Both the position numbers and the translations under genes were made by a program. Positions 1-7,874 of a stretch of DNA of 64,000 bases are shown here, piece by piece; the first letter of the stretch is position 1, and every line of letters starts with the position of its first letter. The stretch lies in NCBI GenBank assembly GCA_910585465.1, contig CAJUEW010000006.1, forward strand, positions 56,811-120,810, given 5' to 3'. The stretch is from an uncultured Lachnospiraceae bacterium (GTDB taxonomy: Bacteria; Bacillota; Clostridia; Lachnospirales; Lachnospiraceae). Below the pieces are notes generated by a model. That model was given only the letters and a program-made list of their open reading frames with translations, was not told where the DNA came from and did no database searches.

Positions 1-995
1 TCTTCCATAAGGTATATCCCACAATTAAATATGAAAATATCCGGCTCATAAATTTTGTCAAGCAGCATAATTTTATTTTTATCAATTCTTTGATTTCCGG
101 ATAAATACAGGCTTAACGGAATAAAACTGTCATTTATAAATTTTTCAGTAAAAGCTTCTGTACGATAATCTTTTCCCTCTAATTCCCGTATCAGTTCCTT
201 CAGGCGCCTGTCTCCCAGGTCTGACTGTATAACAAAAGGAAGCTCTCCGCTCCCGGAATCCAGCTCCTCCCGCAGCTTTTCCGGATAAGCCTTTTGTCTG
301 GCATTTTTCTTTATTTTCTCCAGCAGCCGGGAAAAGGAACCTGTTTCCCCACCCTCTGCCATCCTTATGATATTTCCCGCCATAACAGGCACCGCGAAGC
401 TGTTGGCGTGAAATGTGTGTATTCTTTCATTGCAGGGCCCGGTGAATACATACTCCCCTCCGGCAACCATACTGTTTTCTGTCCTCAGCCCAATATGATC
501 CTGACATAAATATTCATTATTTTCTAATACGCCATACCGATCCTTACGCACTCCAATAACACCGGCCTCTGCGGCGGGAAATGTAATAACATTCCAATTA
601 TGAAAGGCTGCCACTATAACGGCCTCTCTCCGGACTAATTCTTTTATCTCCCTTCTGAAAACCTGATAACTATGATAATTGATCGTCCCGATACTCATAT
701 GAATAAAATATTTCTGATTGTCCAGGCACCACCTTAATGCCGTTCTCACTCTTTTTGGCACACCTTCTCCGTTGTCATCCAATACTTTTAAATCATATAT
801 TTTGATATCCTTTTTTAAAGTATTTAAAATCGCGGCGCTTATGGTTGCGTGTGAAACTGCATTTTCCCGTACATCCTCCCCTTCTGTGACAGTCCCGTCT
901 TCAGCGGCTGTAAATTTCTGTATGTTTTTTGAAACGGGAAGTATGCCGGTCTGTATTCCGTCATCCAGAAAAACGATTTCCTCAATCTTCATCAT
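1..995 (-). CDS. Subtilisin-like (S8) peptidase of the RiPP cassette, partial
   Basis: The reading frame is open from an ATG at 995 (second ATG at 992) to the left edge, so the C-terminus lies outside the window. About 331 residues are visible. Subtilase landmarks occur in order: Asp11 in FLDDGI, His49 in SHATISAAI, the HMSIGT strand typical of the family, Asn133 in VAAFHN as the likely oxyanion residue, and Ser199 in NSFAVP, matching the GTSMATP serine box. No signal peptide is visible, so cytoplasmic action is likely. It lies downstream of a precursor peptide gene and a terminator, in a cassette whose exporter lacks a C39 peptidase domain. Leader removal is therefore its likely job, by inference. 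The region after about residue 210 is not recognised. The ribosome-binding site (AGGAAA) is weak. Confidence 0.8.
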   Translation of the reverse strand, partial: MMKIEEIVFLDDGIQTGILPVSKNIQKFTAAEDGTVTEGEDVRENAVSHATISAAILNTLKKDIKIYDLKVLDDNGEGVPKRVRTALRWCLDNQKYFIHMSIGTINYHSYQVFRREIKELVRREAVIVAAFHNWNVITFPAAEAGVIGVRKDRYGVLENNEYLCQDHIGLRTENSMVAGGEYVFTGPCNERIHTFHANSFAVPVMAGNIIRMAEGGETGSFSRLLEKIKKNARQKAYPEKLREELDSGSGELPFVIQSDLGDRRLKELIRELEGKDYRTEAFTEKFINDSFIPLSLYLSGNQRIDKNKIMLLDKIYEPDIFIFNCGIYLME

Positions 996-1025
996 ATATT
1001 TTCCTGTATTACTTTTCTTAACAAT

Positions 1026-1061
1026 AAAAAACGGCAGAAAATTTTATTCTGCCGTTTTTTT
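1026..1061 (-). terminator. Intra-operon terminator/attenuator after the RiPP precursor
   Basis: A perfect 12-bp stem (AAAACGGCAGAA, 1028-1039, with TTCTGCCGTTTT, 1047-1058) has a 7-nt loop. On the minus strand a T run follows it. It sits only a few bases after the precursor stop (1066) and before the protease start (995). It probably lets the precursor mRNA be made in excess over the protease mRNA, with partial read-through. It has A/T runs on both sides and could work in either direction. Confidence 0.8.
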
Positions 1062-1065
1062 ACTC

Positions 1066-1218
1066 CTAGATTCGTACAACATCGGCAACGCCATTATGAG
1101 AATCAATATAATCTCTTGGGCTGCTTCCGCAAGTACAATTTGTCTTATCACAAATGTCGGAGAATGCCTGAACTGTCTGGCGTTTTACACTTTTCTTTCT
1201 TTTCAGCTCCTTTTTCAT
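1066..1218 (-). CDS. RiPP precursor peptide, CLI_3235/Clo7bot-like, 50 aa
   Basis: The ATG at 1218 follows a strong AAAGGAGGAGG ribosome-binding site about 7 bases upstream. The product is 50 residues and has two parts. The first is a basic leader, MKKELKRKKSVKRQTVQAFS. The second is a short core with three cysteines (Cys23, Cys28, Cys30, in ICDKTNCTC) and a Cys-free tail ending in DVVRI. The basic N-terminus, the QTVQAF stretch and the Cys cluster resemble clostridial precursors made next to CcpM-type radical SAM maturases, as I recall that family. The gene lies between the acyl-carrier-related gene and the S8 peptidase gene, and a strong terminator follows. The cysteines are the likely modification sites (sactipeptide/ranthipeptide thioethers or similar), by inference. 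Three is fewer than in the seven-Cys Clo7bot peptides. Confidence 0.75.
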   Translation of the reverse strand: MKKELKRKKSVKRQTVQAFSDICDKTNCTCGSSPRDYIDSHNGVADVVRI

Positions 1219-1236
1219 ATGTTCCTCCTCCTTTCT

Positions 1237-1548
1237 CTATTTATTTTTATATTCACCTGCTGCTTCTACTATCCGCAGAATGTGAATATAACTGTCAAAA
1301 TTATTATTCAGCACCTCTTCCTCAGGTATTTTTATCCCTGTTTCCTTTTCAATGTCCAGCAACAGCAAGACCAATGCCCGGACCGGTACATTCAGCTTAA
1401 TACCCATAAGCTTTTCACTTTTCAGTTCCGGGTTTTCCTCAAAATCAATTCCTGTCCTGAGCCTGAAAATGTCATTTATCTTATCCCTGTTTCCCTTGTA
1501 TTCATCCATAGCTATCCTCATTTTTATCGGCGTTTTCTCAAATTTCAC
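1237..1548 (-). CDS. Peptide-maturation acyl-carrier-related protein
   Basis: A protein of about 103 residues is read from a GTG at 1548, ten bases after the upstream stop, with AAGG upstream. Longer in-frame starts overlap the upstream gene by up to 65 bp and look less likely. It resembles the peptide maturation system acyl carrier-related family (TIGR04069, from memory). It is mostly helical, with a LRTGIDF helix start, a hydrophobic VRALVLLLLDIEKETG helix and a serine in NFDSYIHI, where acyl carrier proteins hold the phosphopantetheine serine (DSL/DSI). Whether this serine is loaded is unknown. Its position between the TIGR04066-like gene and the precursor supports a role in peptide maturation. 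Confidence 0.7.
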   Translation of the reverse strand: MKFEKTPIKMRIAMDEYKGNRDKINDIFRLRTGIDFEENPELKSEKLMGIKLNVPVRALVLLLLDIEKETGIKIPEEEVLNNNFDSYIHILRIVEAAGEYKNK

Positions 1549-1558
1549 GTAGCCTTGA

Positions 1559-2635
1559 TCACGATAAGCTGTTGATAATGTCATCAACCAACCGTCTCTT
1601 TTCATCCTCCGACGCTGTATCATACAGATTTCCCTTTGTTTTTTTCCATTCCCTGATACTGTCTGACACCATGCCGGAGTCTACAGACAGATATGTTCCG
1701 GTTCCGTCCGCTGTTACTTTATCCCTGCAGTCATACATTTTATCGGATATGATATGAAATCCGACCTCCATATCATACATCTGCCTGATCCGCTGTTCTG
1801 CCTCCTCAAAGTATGATACCGGATATTCAGAAAACGAAGAGCACAACAGCGCACAGTCGCATAATACAGCTCTGGAAATTTCAAAATGAAATTCCCCAAA
1901 ATATTGGTGCCTGTATTCATTCCGCGGAAAAGCTCCTCCCGGAATTCCTAAAATTATCAGCTCAGGTCTTTCTGTTTTTTCTATCGCTTTTACGTAATGA
2001 TTAAACCGCAGAATTTTATCCGTTACCGAAAGCTTATTCTCCCACATAAATCCAGGCATGGAATACATCCCGAAAATCCCGCTGTCCCTCCTTGAGGAAA
2101 CCGCAGAAACTTTATATCCCAGCTTTGTAAATTCTTCCTTTAACAATAGCTGCATTTTATATTTATCCGAATTTTCCGATAATCCTGTCACATTTATAAT
2201 GGGCGTTTTAAATTCATAAAGAGTATGATATTCTCCCCCGGAAACAGTAAAATCAACTTTTCTTTCGTAATCATTTTCCGCGTTCAGCTTTGGGGGCAAT
2301 AGTTTCTCAACAATTTCCCTCTCCTCAGCATTTTTGTATCTGGTATAATATATTTTTTTCTTATTTCTGACTGCCAGCACCAGCTTTTCCAGCAGCAATT
2401 CCATTGGCAGACGAAGCAATCCATCCTCAGCAAACCAGACTGTCGTACAGTCCTTTAGCGCCTCTTCAAAATTATGCTCTATTTCAACCCTTTCCCCGGA
2501 ATTGTCAAGTATGTCTCCTGAAAGCCCCCATCCTCTCGGCGCAACTACTCTGGCCAGACTTGCCTCTGCACTTTTTCTGTTTTTAATTACCGCCTCATAT
2601 TCTTTGCTGTAAGGATAAACCAATACCTGTTCCAT
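1559..2635 (-). CDS. Peptide maturation system protein, TIGR04066-like
   Basis: The product is 358 residues and starts MEQVLVYPYSKEYEAVI after an AGGGAGA ribosome-binding site. The opening and the position beside a CcpM-type radical SAM gene match the clostridial family I know as TIGR04066, which is found only in such peptide cassettes. The middle contains a stretch like a nucleotide-binding or GTPase-like strand (TPIINVTGLSENSDKYKMQL) followed by VSAVSSRRDSGIFGMYSMPGF. A later LIILGIPGGAFP strand is also reminiscent of P-loop partner proteins, but no classic Walker A is seen. The catalytic role is unknown. It begins 9 bp after the radical SAM gene and is clearly co-transcribed with it. Confidence 0.72.
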   Translation of the reverse strand: MEQVLVYPYSKEYEAVIKNRKSAEASLARVVAPRGWGLSGDILDNSGERVEIEHNFEEALKDCTTVWFAEDGLLRLPMELLLEKLVLAVRNKKKIYYTRYKNAEEREIVEKLLPPKLNAENDYERKVDFTVSGGEYHTLYEFKTPIINVTGLSENSDKYKMQLLLKEEFTKLGYKVSAVSSRRDSGIFGMYSMPGFMWENKLSVTDKILRFNHYVKAIEKTERPELIILGIPGGAFPRNEYRHQYFGEFHFEISRAVLCDCALLCSSFSEYPVSYFEEAEQRIRQMYDMEVGFHIISDKMYDCRDKVTADGTGTYLSVDSGMVSDSIREWKKTKGNLYDTASEDEKRRLVDDIINSLS

Positions 2636-2644
2636 ATTCTCTCC

Positions 2645-4084
2645 CTAAAACTCAAAGCCCAAATACTGCAGCATACAATAATCTTTAAATTTTTCTTCCA
2701 CCTGATACCGGATCCGCGGACAATTTCTCTTCACTACTTCCGCTGACATTTCTTCCATGTTATCCGCGCTTCCCACACATACGGTACAATAGTCATATGC
2801 CCAGCATTCTCTGCATTGATCTGTTGTCACACGCTCAACATTCATCAGACTGACTGCCTTTTCTTCCGAAATTCCTGTGTATACATTTCCTATACATGTG
2901 GTTTTAGAGCTTTCACTTACCCGTTCACAGGGATAAAAATTTCCGTCTGCATTGACAAATAACCGAAGGACTCCCGGAATACATGGTCCTCCGTGGTGTC
3001 CTGTTTCCGGAAGCTGCTCTCTGCTGCAGGCAGCCTTCCCTTTCTTAATATTAATGTTTTCAAAATAGCTGTTCATAGTTTTTGACGCATACGGCTCTGA
3101 CAGCCATCCTATCCTGCCAAGAAATGTTTTAAACAGCTCATAGTTTTTCTGGGCATAAAAATCATTGCTGATAGGATTTCTTTCATCCTTGTATCTTTCA
3201 TCTATCATAGAAAAATTAAATTGGCTGTCTCTGAAAATCTCATGATTATTAACAAAATCATTAATACTGTCAAAATCATTTTCCGGATCCAAAACGGTAT
3301 TAAACGAGACATTCTTTTTAAAAAAATCCGGATAGTGAGCTTTTATGCAGGCAACATTTTTTAAAAGAGCATCAAAAGAGCCTTCCGCGCCCCCGGCATA
3401 TTTTCTGTGCTTATTATGTATTGTCTCAGGACCGTCAAGACTTACTAATACTTTAAAATCGTTGGCTGCTAAAAAGCCAATATTGGGTTCCCGTAACAGT
3501 GTGGCGTTTGTTGTTATGGCAAATACAATATCACGGCCTTCTCCTGCCTCTTTCGCATATTCCACACATTTCTTTATCAGTCCAAATTCCAGCAAAGGTT
3601 CTCCGCCGTAGAAGCCTATGCTGACGGATTCGGTTTCACTGGAATGAGCAATCAGGTAATCAATGGCCCTGCGCGCCACCTCAAATGACATTACCTTATT
3701 GGAGTGTGTTCTGTTCTTATACCCTCCCGAATAAATGCAGTATTCACATCTCAAATTACAGTTCTGAGTGATCTGCAAAGTTAAATGTTTTAATTTTGTC
3801 TGCAAATAAAATTTCACATACTTTGTAGCCGGATGAATGCTCTTCTTTACTCTGGCTGTCTTTAAATATCCGTCTGCCTTTAAGCTTCTGATATAAGCTT
3901 CGGCACTCTCATGGCTTTCTCCCTGCTTTCCCTTCAGGCTCTCGTATACCTCCTCTGGTATGTTTAATATTTCGTCCATATTTACATCATACAGAAAATA
4001 ACCGAATGATTCTTTAAAAAGATGGATAAACGGTTTCCTCCGGCCTGCTTCGGCCAACGCTCCTTTATCATTTTCTGACCTCAT
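2645..4084 (-). CDS. Radical SAM/SPASM RiPP maturase (CcpM-like)
   Basis: The product is 479 residues from an ATG at 4084, one base after the exporter's stop, with GGAGAG upstream. An in-frame TTG at 4105 is a weaker alternative. The N-terminal 85 residues (FGYFLYDVN... LKADGYLK) look like a PqqD/RRE-type peptide-recognition region. The radical SAM motif CNLRCEYC gives Cys109, Cys113 and Cys116 for the 4Fe-4S cluster that cleaves S-adenosylmethionine. GFYGGEPLL and TTNATLL are the usual follow-on strands. The C-terminal SPASM-like region has Cys-rich segments (GPCIPG, FYPCERV, TCIGNVYTG, CRECWAYDYCTVC, NCPR) for auxiliary clusters. It most likely installs a crosslink on the cysteine-containing precursor at 1066-1218. 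Confidence 0.88.
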   Translation of the reverse strand: MRSENDKGALAEAGRRKPFIHLFKESFGYFLYDVNMDEILNIPEEVYESLKGKQGESHESAEAYIRSLKADGYLKTARVKKSIHPATKYVKFYLQTKLKHLTLQITQNCNLRCEYCIYSGGYKNRTHSNKVMSFEVARRAIDYLIAHSSETESVSIGFYGGEPLLEFGLIKKCVEYAKEAGEGRDIVFAITTNATLLREPNIGFLAANDFKVLVSLDGPETIHNKHRKYAGGAEGSFDALLKNVACIKAHYPDFFKKNVSFNTVLDPENDFDSINDFVNNHEIFRDSQFNFSMIDERYKDERNPISNDFYAQKNYELFKTFLGRIGWLSEPYASKTMNSYFENINIKKGKAACSREQLPETGHHGGPCIPGVLRLFVNADGNFYPCERVSESSKTTCIGNVYTGISEEKAVSLMNVERVTTDQCRECWAYDYCTVCVGSADNMEEMSAEVVKRNCPRIRYQVEEKFKDYCMLQYLGFEF

Positions 4085-4085
4085 A

Positions 4086-5795
4086 CTATCTCTCCAATTC
4101 TGCAATTAGTCTTTTCCGGCAGTCAGGATCAAATACTTGCTTCCCGTCTGATAACTGCTTCAGCTTTCCCTCTTTTATTAAGAAAATTTGATCCATATCC
4201 TCCAGAAGCTCCGCCTTGTGGGTGATCAATATCATTGTTTTTTTCTTAAACTCATTTTTAATGAGCTCTTTTATCTGCAGTTCGGCACATATATCTAAAT
4301 TGGAAGTTACTTCATCTAAAACCATAATCGGCTTGTCCTGTATCAGCGCTCTTGCAAATGCTATTTTCTGCTTTTGCCCTCCGGACAGCAGCACTCCGTT
4401 TTCTCCCACAATTTTGTTTATCCCCTCTTCGGATGCAAATTCCGGAAGACCGCATTTATAAAGAACCTCCAGCAGCCGCTTTGGATTATCCTCCCTGTCC
4501 AGGCAGATATTGTTTTTTATCGTGTCATTAAAAAGATAAACATTCTGGTTGACTACAGAGATCATATTCCTGTAGCTTTCCAGTGTATAGCTGTTAATAG
4601 GCTGACCGTCTATTCTGATGACTCCGCTGTGAGGCTCATACAATCTTAAAAGAAGTTCTATTATCGTTGTTTTTCCGGAGCCGTTCAGCCCCACCAGGGC
4701 AATAGAATTTCCTGCCGGAACAGAAAAGCTTATTCCGTCTAAAACCTGCCTGTCTTCAGTATATCCAAAATGAACCTCCTCAAACTGGATGCTCAATGCC
4801 TCCCGTCCTGCCAAAACGGCCTCGCCTTCTGTTTCCTCCTCCAGCTTAAGAAACTCAAAATAACGCTTTGCGGACGGAAGAATCCCGGCAATCTCATACC
4901 GGATATTCAGTATGGATGAAACCGGCTCTGTGACATAGCTGCTGTAGGCTATAAAAGCAAATAAGCTTCCAACCGTAATATTCACGTTTAAAATCTTAAT
5001 TCCCCCCACAAGATAGAGAATAGAAATAAGGCCCTGCAGCAATATCATATTAGAATTTCTTTCTACTATTTTGATCCAGTTCCTCTGCTTCAGATTTTCC
5101 AGCACTGCCCTCCGGACAGCAGAAAACTCCTTTTCCTTTAATCGTTCCAGGCCGAAAAGCCTGACTTCTTTTATTCCGGCCAGAGTATTCCCATACCATC
5201 TTGCATAGTTTCCGTAATTTTCTATATAGCACTCTGTATTGCTCTGCATTTTCTTTGAAAAAAATCCGGCAATTATATATTTTACAGGGATATAGGTCAG
5301 TACGACGCATGTTAATTGTTTATTGATAATTAACAGTCCTAATATCCCCCCAAAAAAGCTCACAAGCTGAGTAAAAGAGAACAGCACCTCCGAATTGGCA
5401 ATACGGGTGATGGTATTAATATCCGTCACTGTATTTTGTAATATTTCCGAATAATTTCTGGTTTCATAATAGGATATCTTCAATTTCATTAAATGGCTGA
5501 ACGCCTGCTTTTCCAAATGTTCATGGATATTGTCTTCCATATATATTCTTTGTTTTTCTTCCAGCATTTTAACCAGAGCATCCAGAACATAAAATAAAAA
5601 TATCATCAGTACCGAATTTACTAAAACGTCATATTCCTTTTTCATTAACCCTATATCCATAACATTCCGGGTCAGCAAGGGAATCAGCAGGTTTAATACT
5701 GCAGAAATAACCAGATATATAAATATAAAAACAATCTGCCTCTTATATGGCTTTAGCAGCTTGAGCAAGCTTTCGATTAATAATTTTCCGGACAT
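4086..5795 (-). CDS. ABC exporter (membrane + ATPase) of the RiPP cassette
   Basis: The product is 569 residues, a fused half-transporter. The first 300 residues carry about six membrane helices of the type-1 exporter fold, and the ATPase domain follows. The Walker A is GLNGSGKTT, the signature is LLSGGQKQKIAFARAL and the Walker B is MVLDEVTSNLD. There is no N-terminal C39 peptidase domain, unlike many bacteriocin exporters, so the leader must be cut by another enzyme, plausibly the S8 peptidase at 1-995. It is the first gene of the cassette. The ATG at 5795 is preceded by AGAGGA. An extended -10 promoter lies about 50 bp upstream. Likely role: export of the mature peptide as a homodimer. Confidence 0.85.
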   Translation of the reverse strand: MSGKLLIESLLKLLKPYKRQIVFIFIYLVISAVLNLLIPLLTRNVMDIGLMKKEYDVLVNSVLMIFLFYVLDALVKMLEEKQRIYMEDNIHEHLEKQAFSHLMKLKISYYETRNYSEILQNTVTDINTITRIANSEVLFSFTQLVSFFGGILGLLIINKQLTCVVLTYIPVKYIIAGFFSKKMQSNTECYIENYGNYARWYGNTLAGIKEVRLFGLERLKEKEFSAVRRAVLENLKQRNWIKIVERNSNMILLQGLISILYLVGGIKILNVNITVGSLFAFIAYSSYVTEPVSSILNIRYEIAGILPSAKRYFEFLKLEEETEGEAVLAGREALSIQFEEVHFGYTEDRQVLDGISFSVPAGNSIALVGLNGSGKTTIIELLLRLYEPHSGVIRIDGQPINSYTLESYRNMISVVNQNVYLFNDTIKNNICLDREDNPKRLLEVLYKCGLPEFASEEGINKIVGENGVLLSGGQKQKIAFARALIQDKPIMVLDEVTSNLDICAELQIKELIKNEFKKKTMILITHKAELLEDMDQIFLIKEGKLKQLSDGKQVFDPDCRKRLIAELER

Positions 5796-5846
5796 TGTTC
5801 CTCTGATGATAAAATCCTAAAAACGACAACTTCAATAACTGTCTAT

Positions 5847-5855
5847 AGTATAACA
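5847..5855 (-). promoter_or_regulatory. Extended -10 promoter of the RiPP operon
   Basis: On the minus strand TGTTATACT reads as an extended -10 (TG-N-TATACT), about 52 bp upstream of the exporter ATG. No good -35 is visible because the terminator of the preceding kdpE gene occupies that space. This is the only promoter-like element between the two transcription units. Confidence 0.5.
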
Positions 5856-5860
5856 CCAGT

Positions 5861-5892
5861 AAAAAAAGCTGACTTCTCAAAGAAATCAGCTT
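5861..5892 (-). terminator. Terminator downstream of kdpE
   Basis: A near-perfect hairpin (arms at 5866-5877 and 5881-5892, AAGCTGATTTCT-like, one mismatch) is followed on the minus strand by a run of seven T. It ends the kdpDE transcript and insulates the RiPP operon, whose promoter starts immediately afterwards. Confidence 0.8.
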
Positions 5893-5959
5893 AAACGCTA
5901 AAATATGCATACCCTATACCCGCTAAACACTTCCGGCATCAGAAAAATATATTTTTGTT

Positions 5960-6667
5960 TCAGTCCGGATCCACAATCCGGTAGCCTACTCCCACTTCCG
6001 TGAAAATATACCGGGGCTGCGCCGGATTTTTTTCTATCTTTCTGCGGATATTTGCCATATTCACCCTAAGAATCCGGTTGTCCGTCTTCATATTGGGTCC
6101 CCAGATTTCTTTAATAATAAAATCATAGGTCAGCACCTTCCCCGCATACCTTCCAAGAAGGCTTACCAGCCTATACTCATTCTGGGTCAGATTGGCATCC
6201 GCACCGTCTATGTACACCCGGTGCTTATCATAATCGATCACCATTCCGCCGGATCGGAAGATTCCGGTCTGCATTCCTTCCGGTGTCAGATAGGACGCGC
6301 GGACATGACGAATGGCATTCCTGATCCTCGCCAGCAATTCAGAAGTCCCGAAGGGCTTTGTAATGTAGTCATCCGCTCCCAAATCCAGAGCCTCCACCTT
6401 ATCTCTCTCATGAGTACGGGCAGATACTACGATGATAGGCATACTGGACCATTCCCGCACACTTTTTAATATTTTAATACCGTCCATATCCGGAAGTCCC
6501 AGATCCAGAATGACCACATCCGGACATTGGGAGGTAATCATGCTGTACGCTTCCGCGCCTGTGTCCGCCATAATCACGTCATAATTATTTGCCTCCAGAA
6601 TGGTCCTGAAAAAATTACGGATACTTTTATCGTCCTCCACTACCAATATTCTATCCTTAATGTCCAT
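5960..6667 (-). CDS. kdpE: KdpE-type response regulator
   Basis: The 235-residue OmpR-family regulator has a receiver domain with the acidic pair Glu11/Asp12-Asp13, the phospho-acceptor Asp55 (VILDLGLPD) and the KPFG lysine. The C-terminal winged helix includes the TQNEYRLVSLLGRYAGKV and RPRYIFTEVGVGYR-type segments typical of KdpE. It overlaps the sensor kinase gene by 11 bp, so the two are translationally coupled. KdpE normally activates kdpFABC for potassium uptake. No kdpFABC genes lie nearby, so the target here is unknown. A terminator at 5861-5892 closes the unit. Confidence 0.85.
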   Translation of the reverse strand: MDIKDRILVVEDDKSIRNFFRTILEANNYDVIMADTGAEAYSMITSQCPDVVILDLGLPDMDGIKILKSVREWSSMPIIVVSARTHERDKVEALDLGADDYITKPFGTSELLARIRNAIRHVRASYLTPEGMQTGIFRSGGMVIDYDKHRVYIDGADANLTQNEYRLVSLLGRYAGKVLTYDFIIKEIWGPNMKTDNRILRVNMANIRRKIEKNPAQPRYIFTEVGVGYRIVDPD

Positions 6668-7721
6668 ATGTCCTCCCCTCCTCCAGCGGAAGCCAGAAAC
6701 TGACCCTCGCTCCTCCGGTGCTTATATTTTCGGCTCTCATATTCCCTTTATGGGCCTTTACAATGCTCATACAGACTGACAGTCCGATTCCCATATTTCT
6801 TTTGGAATCATATTCCTCACCCTCCATAGACTGAAGGCATCCCTCAAACATGACCGGAAGAATCGATTCTTTAATGCCCTGCCCGTCATCCTCCACCGCG
6901 AATACAAGACGGCTTTCCTGCTTCATAACCACAATCCGAATCCGGCTGAGGGTTTTCCCGTGCAGCACGGAATTTTCCAGCAGATTCACAAGCACCTGCT
7001 CAATCAGGATACCGTCCATAGGAACCATCAGAAATTCTTCCGGCATATCCACATCAATATTCGCATCCGGAAAACGTTTCCGGAACTTAATCACCGCGCT
7101 GCTGATAATCTCCTCCACAATCTCATCATCCGTATTGATTCCGGCATTTTCTCCATTGATGCGGGTAACAGAAAGCAGATTTTCCACAATCCGGATCAGC
7201 CACTGCGCTTCGTCGCGTATATCCTTCACAAGCTCCAGTATTTTTTCTTCCGACAGCACCCGCCGGTTGTCCAGAATTCCGGAAGCAGAGCCTACGATGG
7301 AGGTCAGCGGAGTACGGATGTCATGGGAAACCGCCCGGAGCAGATTGCCTCTCATTTTTTCCTTTTCCGCCTCCAGCCGGATCTCCTCCTGCTGCTTAAT
7401 CTGTGTGGTCAGTGTACCTACAATCACCGATACTGCCAGCATAACCAGGAAGGTCAGGGGATATCCGGCAATTGTAAAATTAATCTCAAAATAAGGATAG
7501 GTAAACACATAATTAACGCCGATCACTCCAAGCATGGAGGCCACGATGCCGTATAAATAGCCGTCTGTAAATCTGGATACAAACAAAACTGCCAGCACGA
7601 ACAAAAGCGGCACATGAATATCCGTTGTCACAAACTGCTGTAAGAGAAGACAGAACAGTGCGGCTATCCCAAGAACTACCGACGTAATGAGACAATTTTT
7701 CACCAACGAGTTATGTTTCAT
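6657..7721 (-). CDS. Short KdpD-like sensor histidine kinase
   Basis: The product is 354 residues, against roughly 900 for full-length KdpD. It holds only the C-terminal half. About four membrane helices form a DUF4118-like block (residues 12-110). A HisKA domain follows, with His133 in VSHDIRTPLTS, and then a HATPase domain with NLLENSVLHG (N box), VEDDGQGI (G1) and GIGLSVC (G2). The N-terminal KdpD and universal-stress domains that bind c-di-AMP and sense potassium in other species are absent. The start lies just inside the first helix with GCAGG upstream, so this looks like a naturally short form and not a broken gene. It pairs with the overlapping kdpE. Confidence 0.85.
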   Translation of the reverse strand: MKHNSLVKNCLITSVVLGIAALFCLLLQQFVTTDIHVPLLFVLAVLFVSRFTDGYLYGIVASMLGVIGVNYVFTYPYFEINFTIAGYPLTFLVMLAVSVIVGTLTTQIKQQEEIRLEAEKEKMRGNLLRAVSHDIRTPLTSIVGSASGILDNRRVLSEEKILELVKDIRDEAQWLIRIVENLLSVTRINGENAGINTDDEIVEEIISSAVIKFRKRFPDANIDVDMPEEFLMVPMDGILIEQVLVNLLENSVLHGKTLSRIRIVVMKQESRLVFAVEDDGQGIKESILPVMFEGCLQSMEGEEYDSKRNMGIGLSVCMSIVKAHKGNMRAENISTGGARVSFWLPLEEGRTYGH

Positions 7722-7796
7722 ATCGTATTACCTGCTTATTCTATCATATTTGCCCTTCTGCGAGGAGCCTCTTAACCTTCGGGAATTACCTTTCGC

Positions 7797-7847
7797 AAAA
7801 ACGCCGGAGCTTCCTATCTTCTACTATCCGAGATAGAAAGTCCGGCG
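7797..7847 (-). terminator. Terminator-like long hairpin before kdpD
   Basis: Outer arms CGCCGGA (7802-7808) and TCCGGCG (7841-7847) and inner arms CTATCT and AGATAG form a long imperfect hairpin. On the minus strand TTTTT follows. It lies between the 48-residue membrane protein gene and kdpD and probably ends the upstream transcript. It could also be an attenuator in a leader of kdpDE. Confidence 0.6.
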
Positions 7848-7874
7848 CCGGACACCCTCTGTATCTGCAGCTTA

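Noticed and set aside
718..1575. Long plus-strand frame across the precursor and acyl-carrier genes
   Set aside because: It is antisense to four well-supported minus-strand genes, has low-complexity hydrophobic composition and lacks a good ribosome-binding site.
6850..7494. 214-codon plus-strand frame inside the KdpD-like gene
   Set aside because: Its composition (Ser/Arg/Ile rich) is the mirror of a coding strand and no family resemblance is seen.
7735..7860. Possible c-di-AMP or other riboswitch upstream of the kdpD-like gene
   Set aside because: The region holds one simple hairpin with a T run. No conserved riboswitch core could be recognised by eye.
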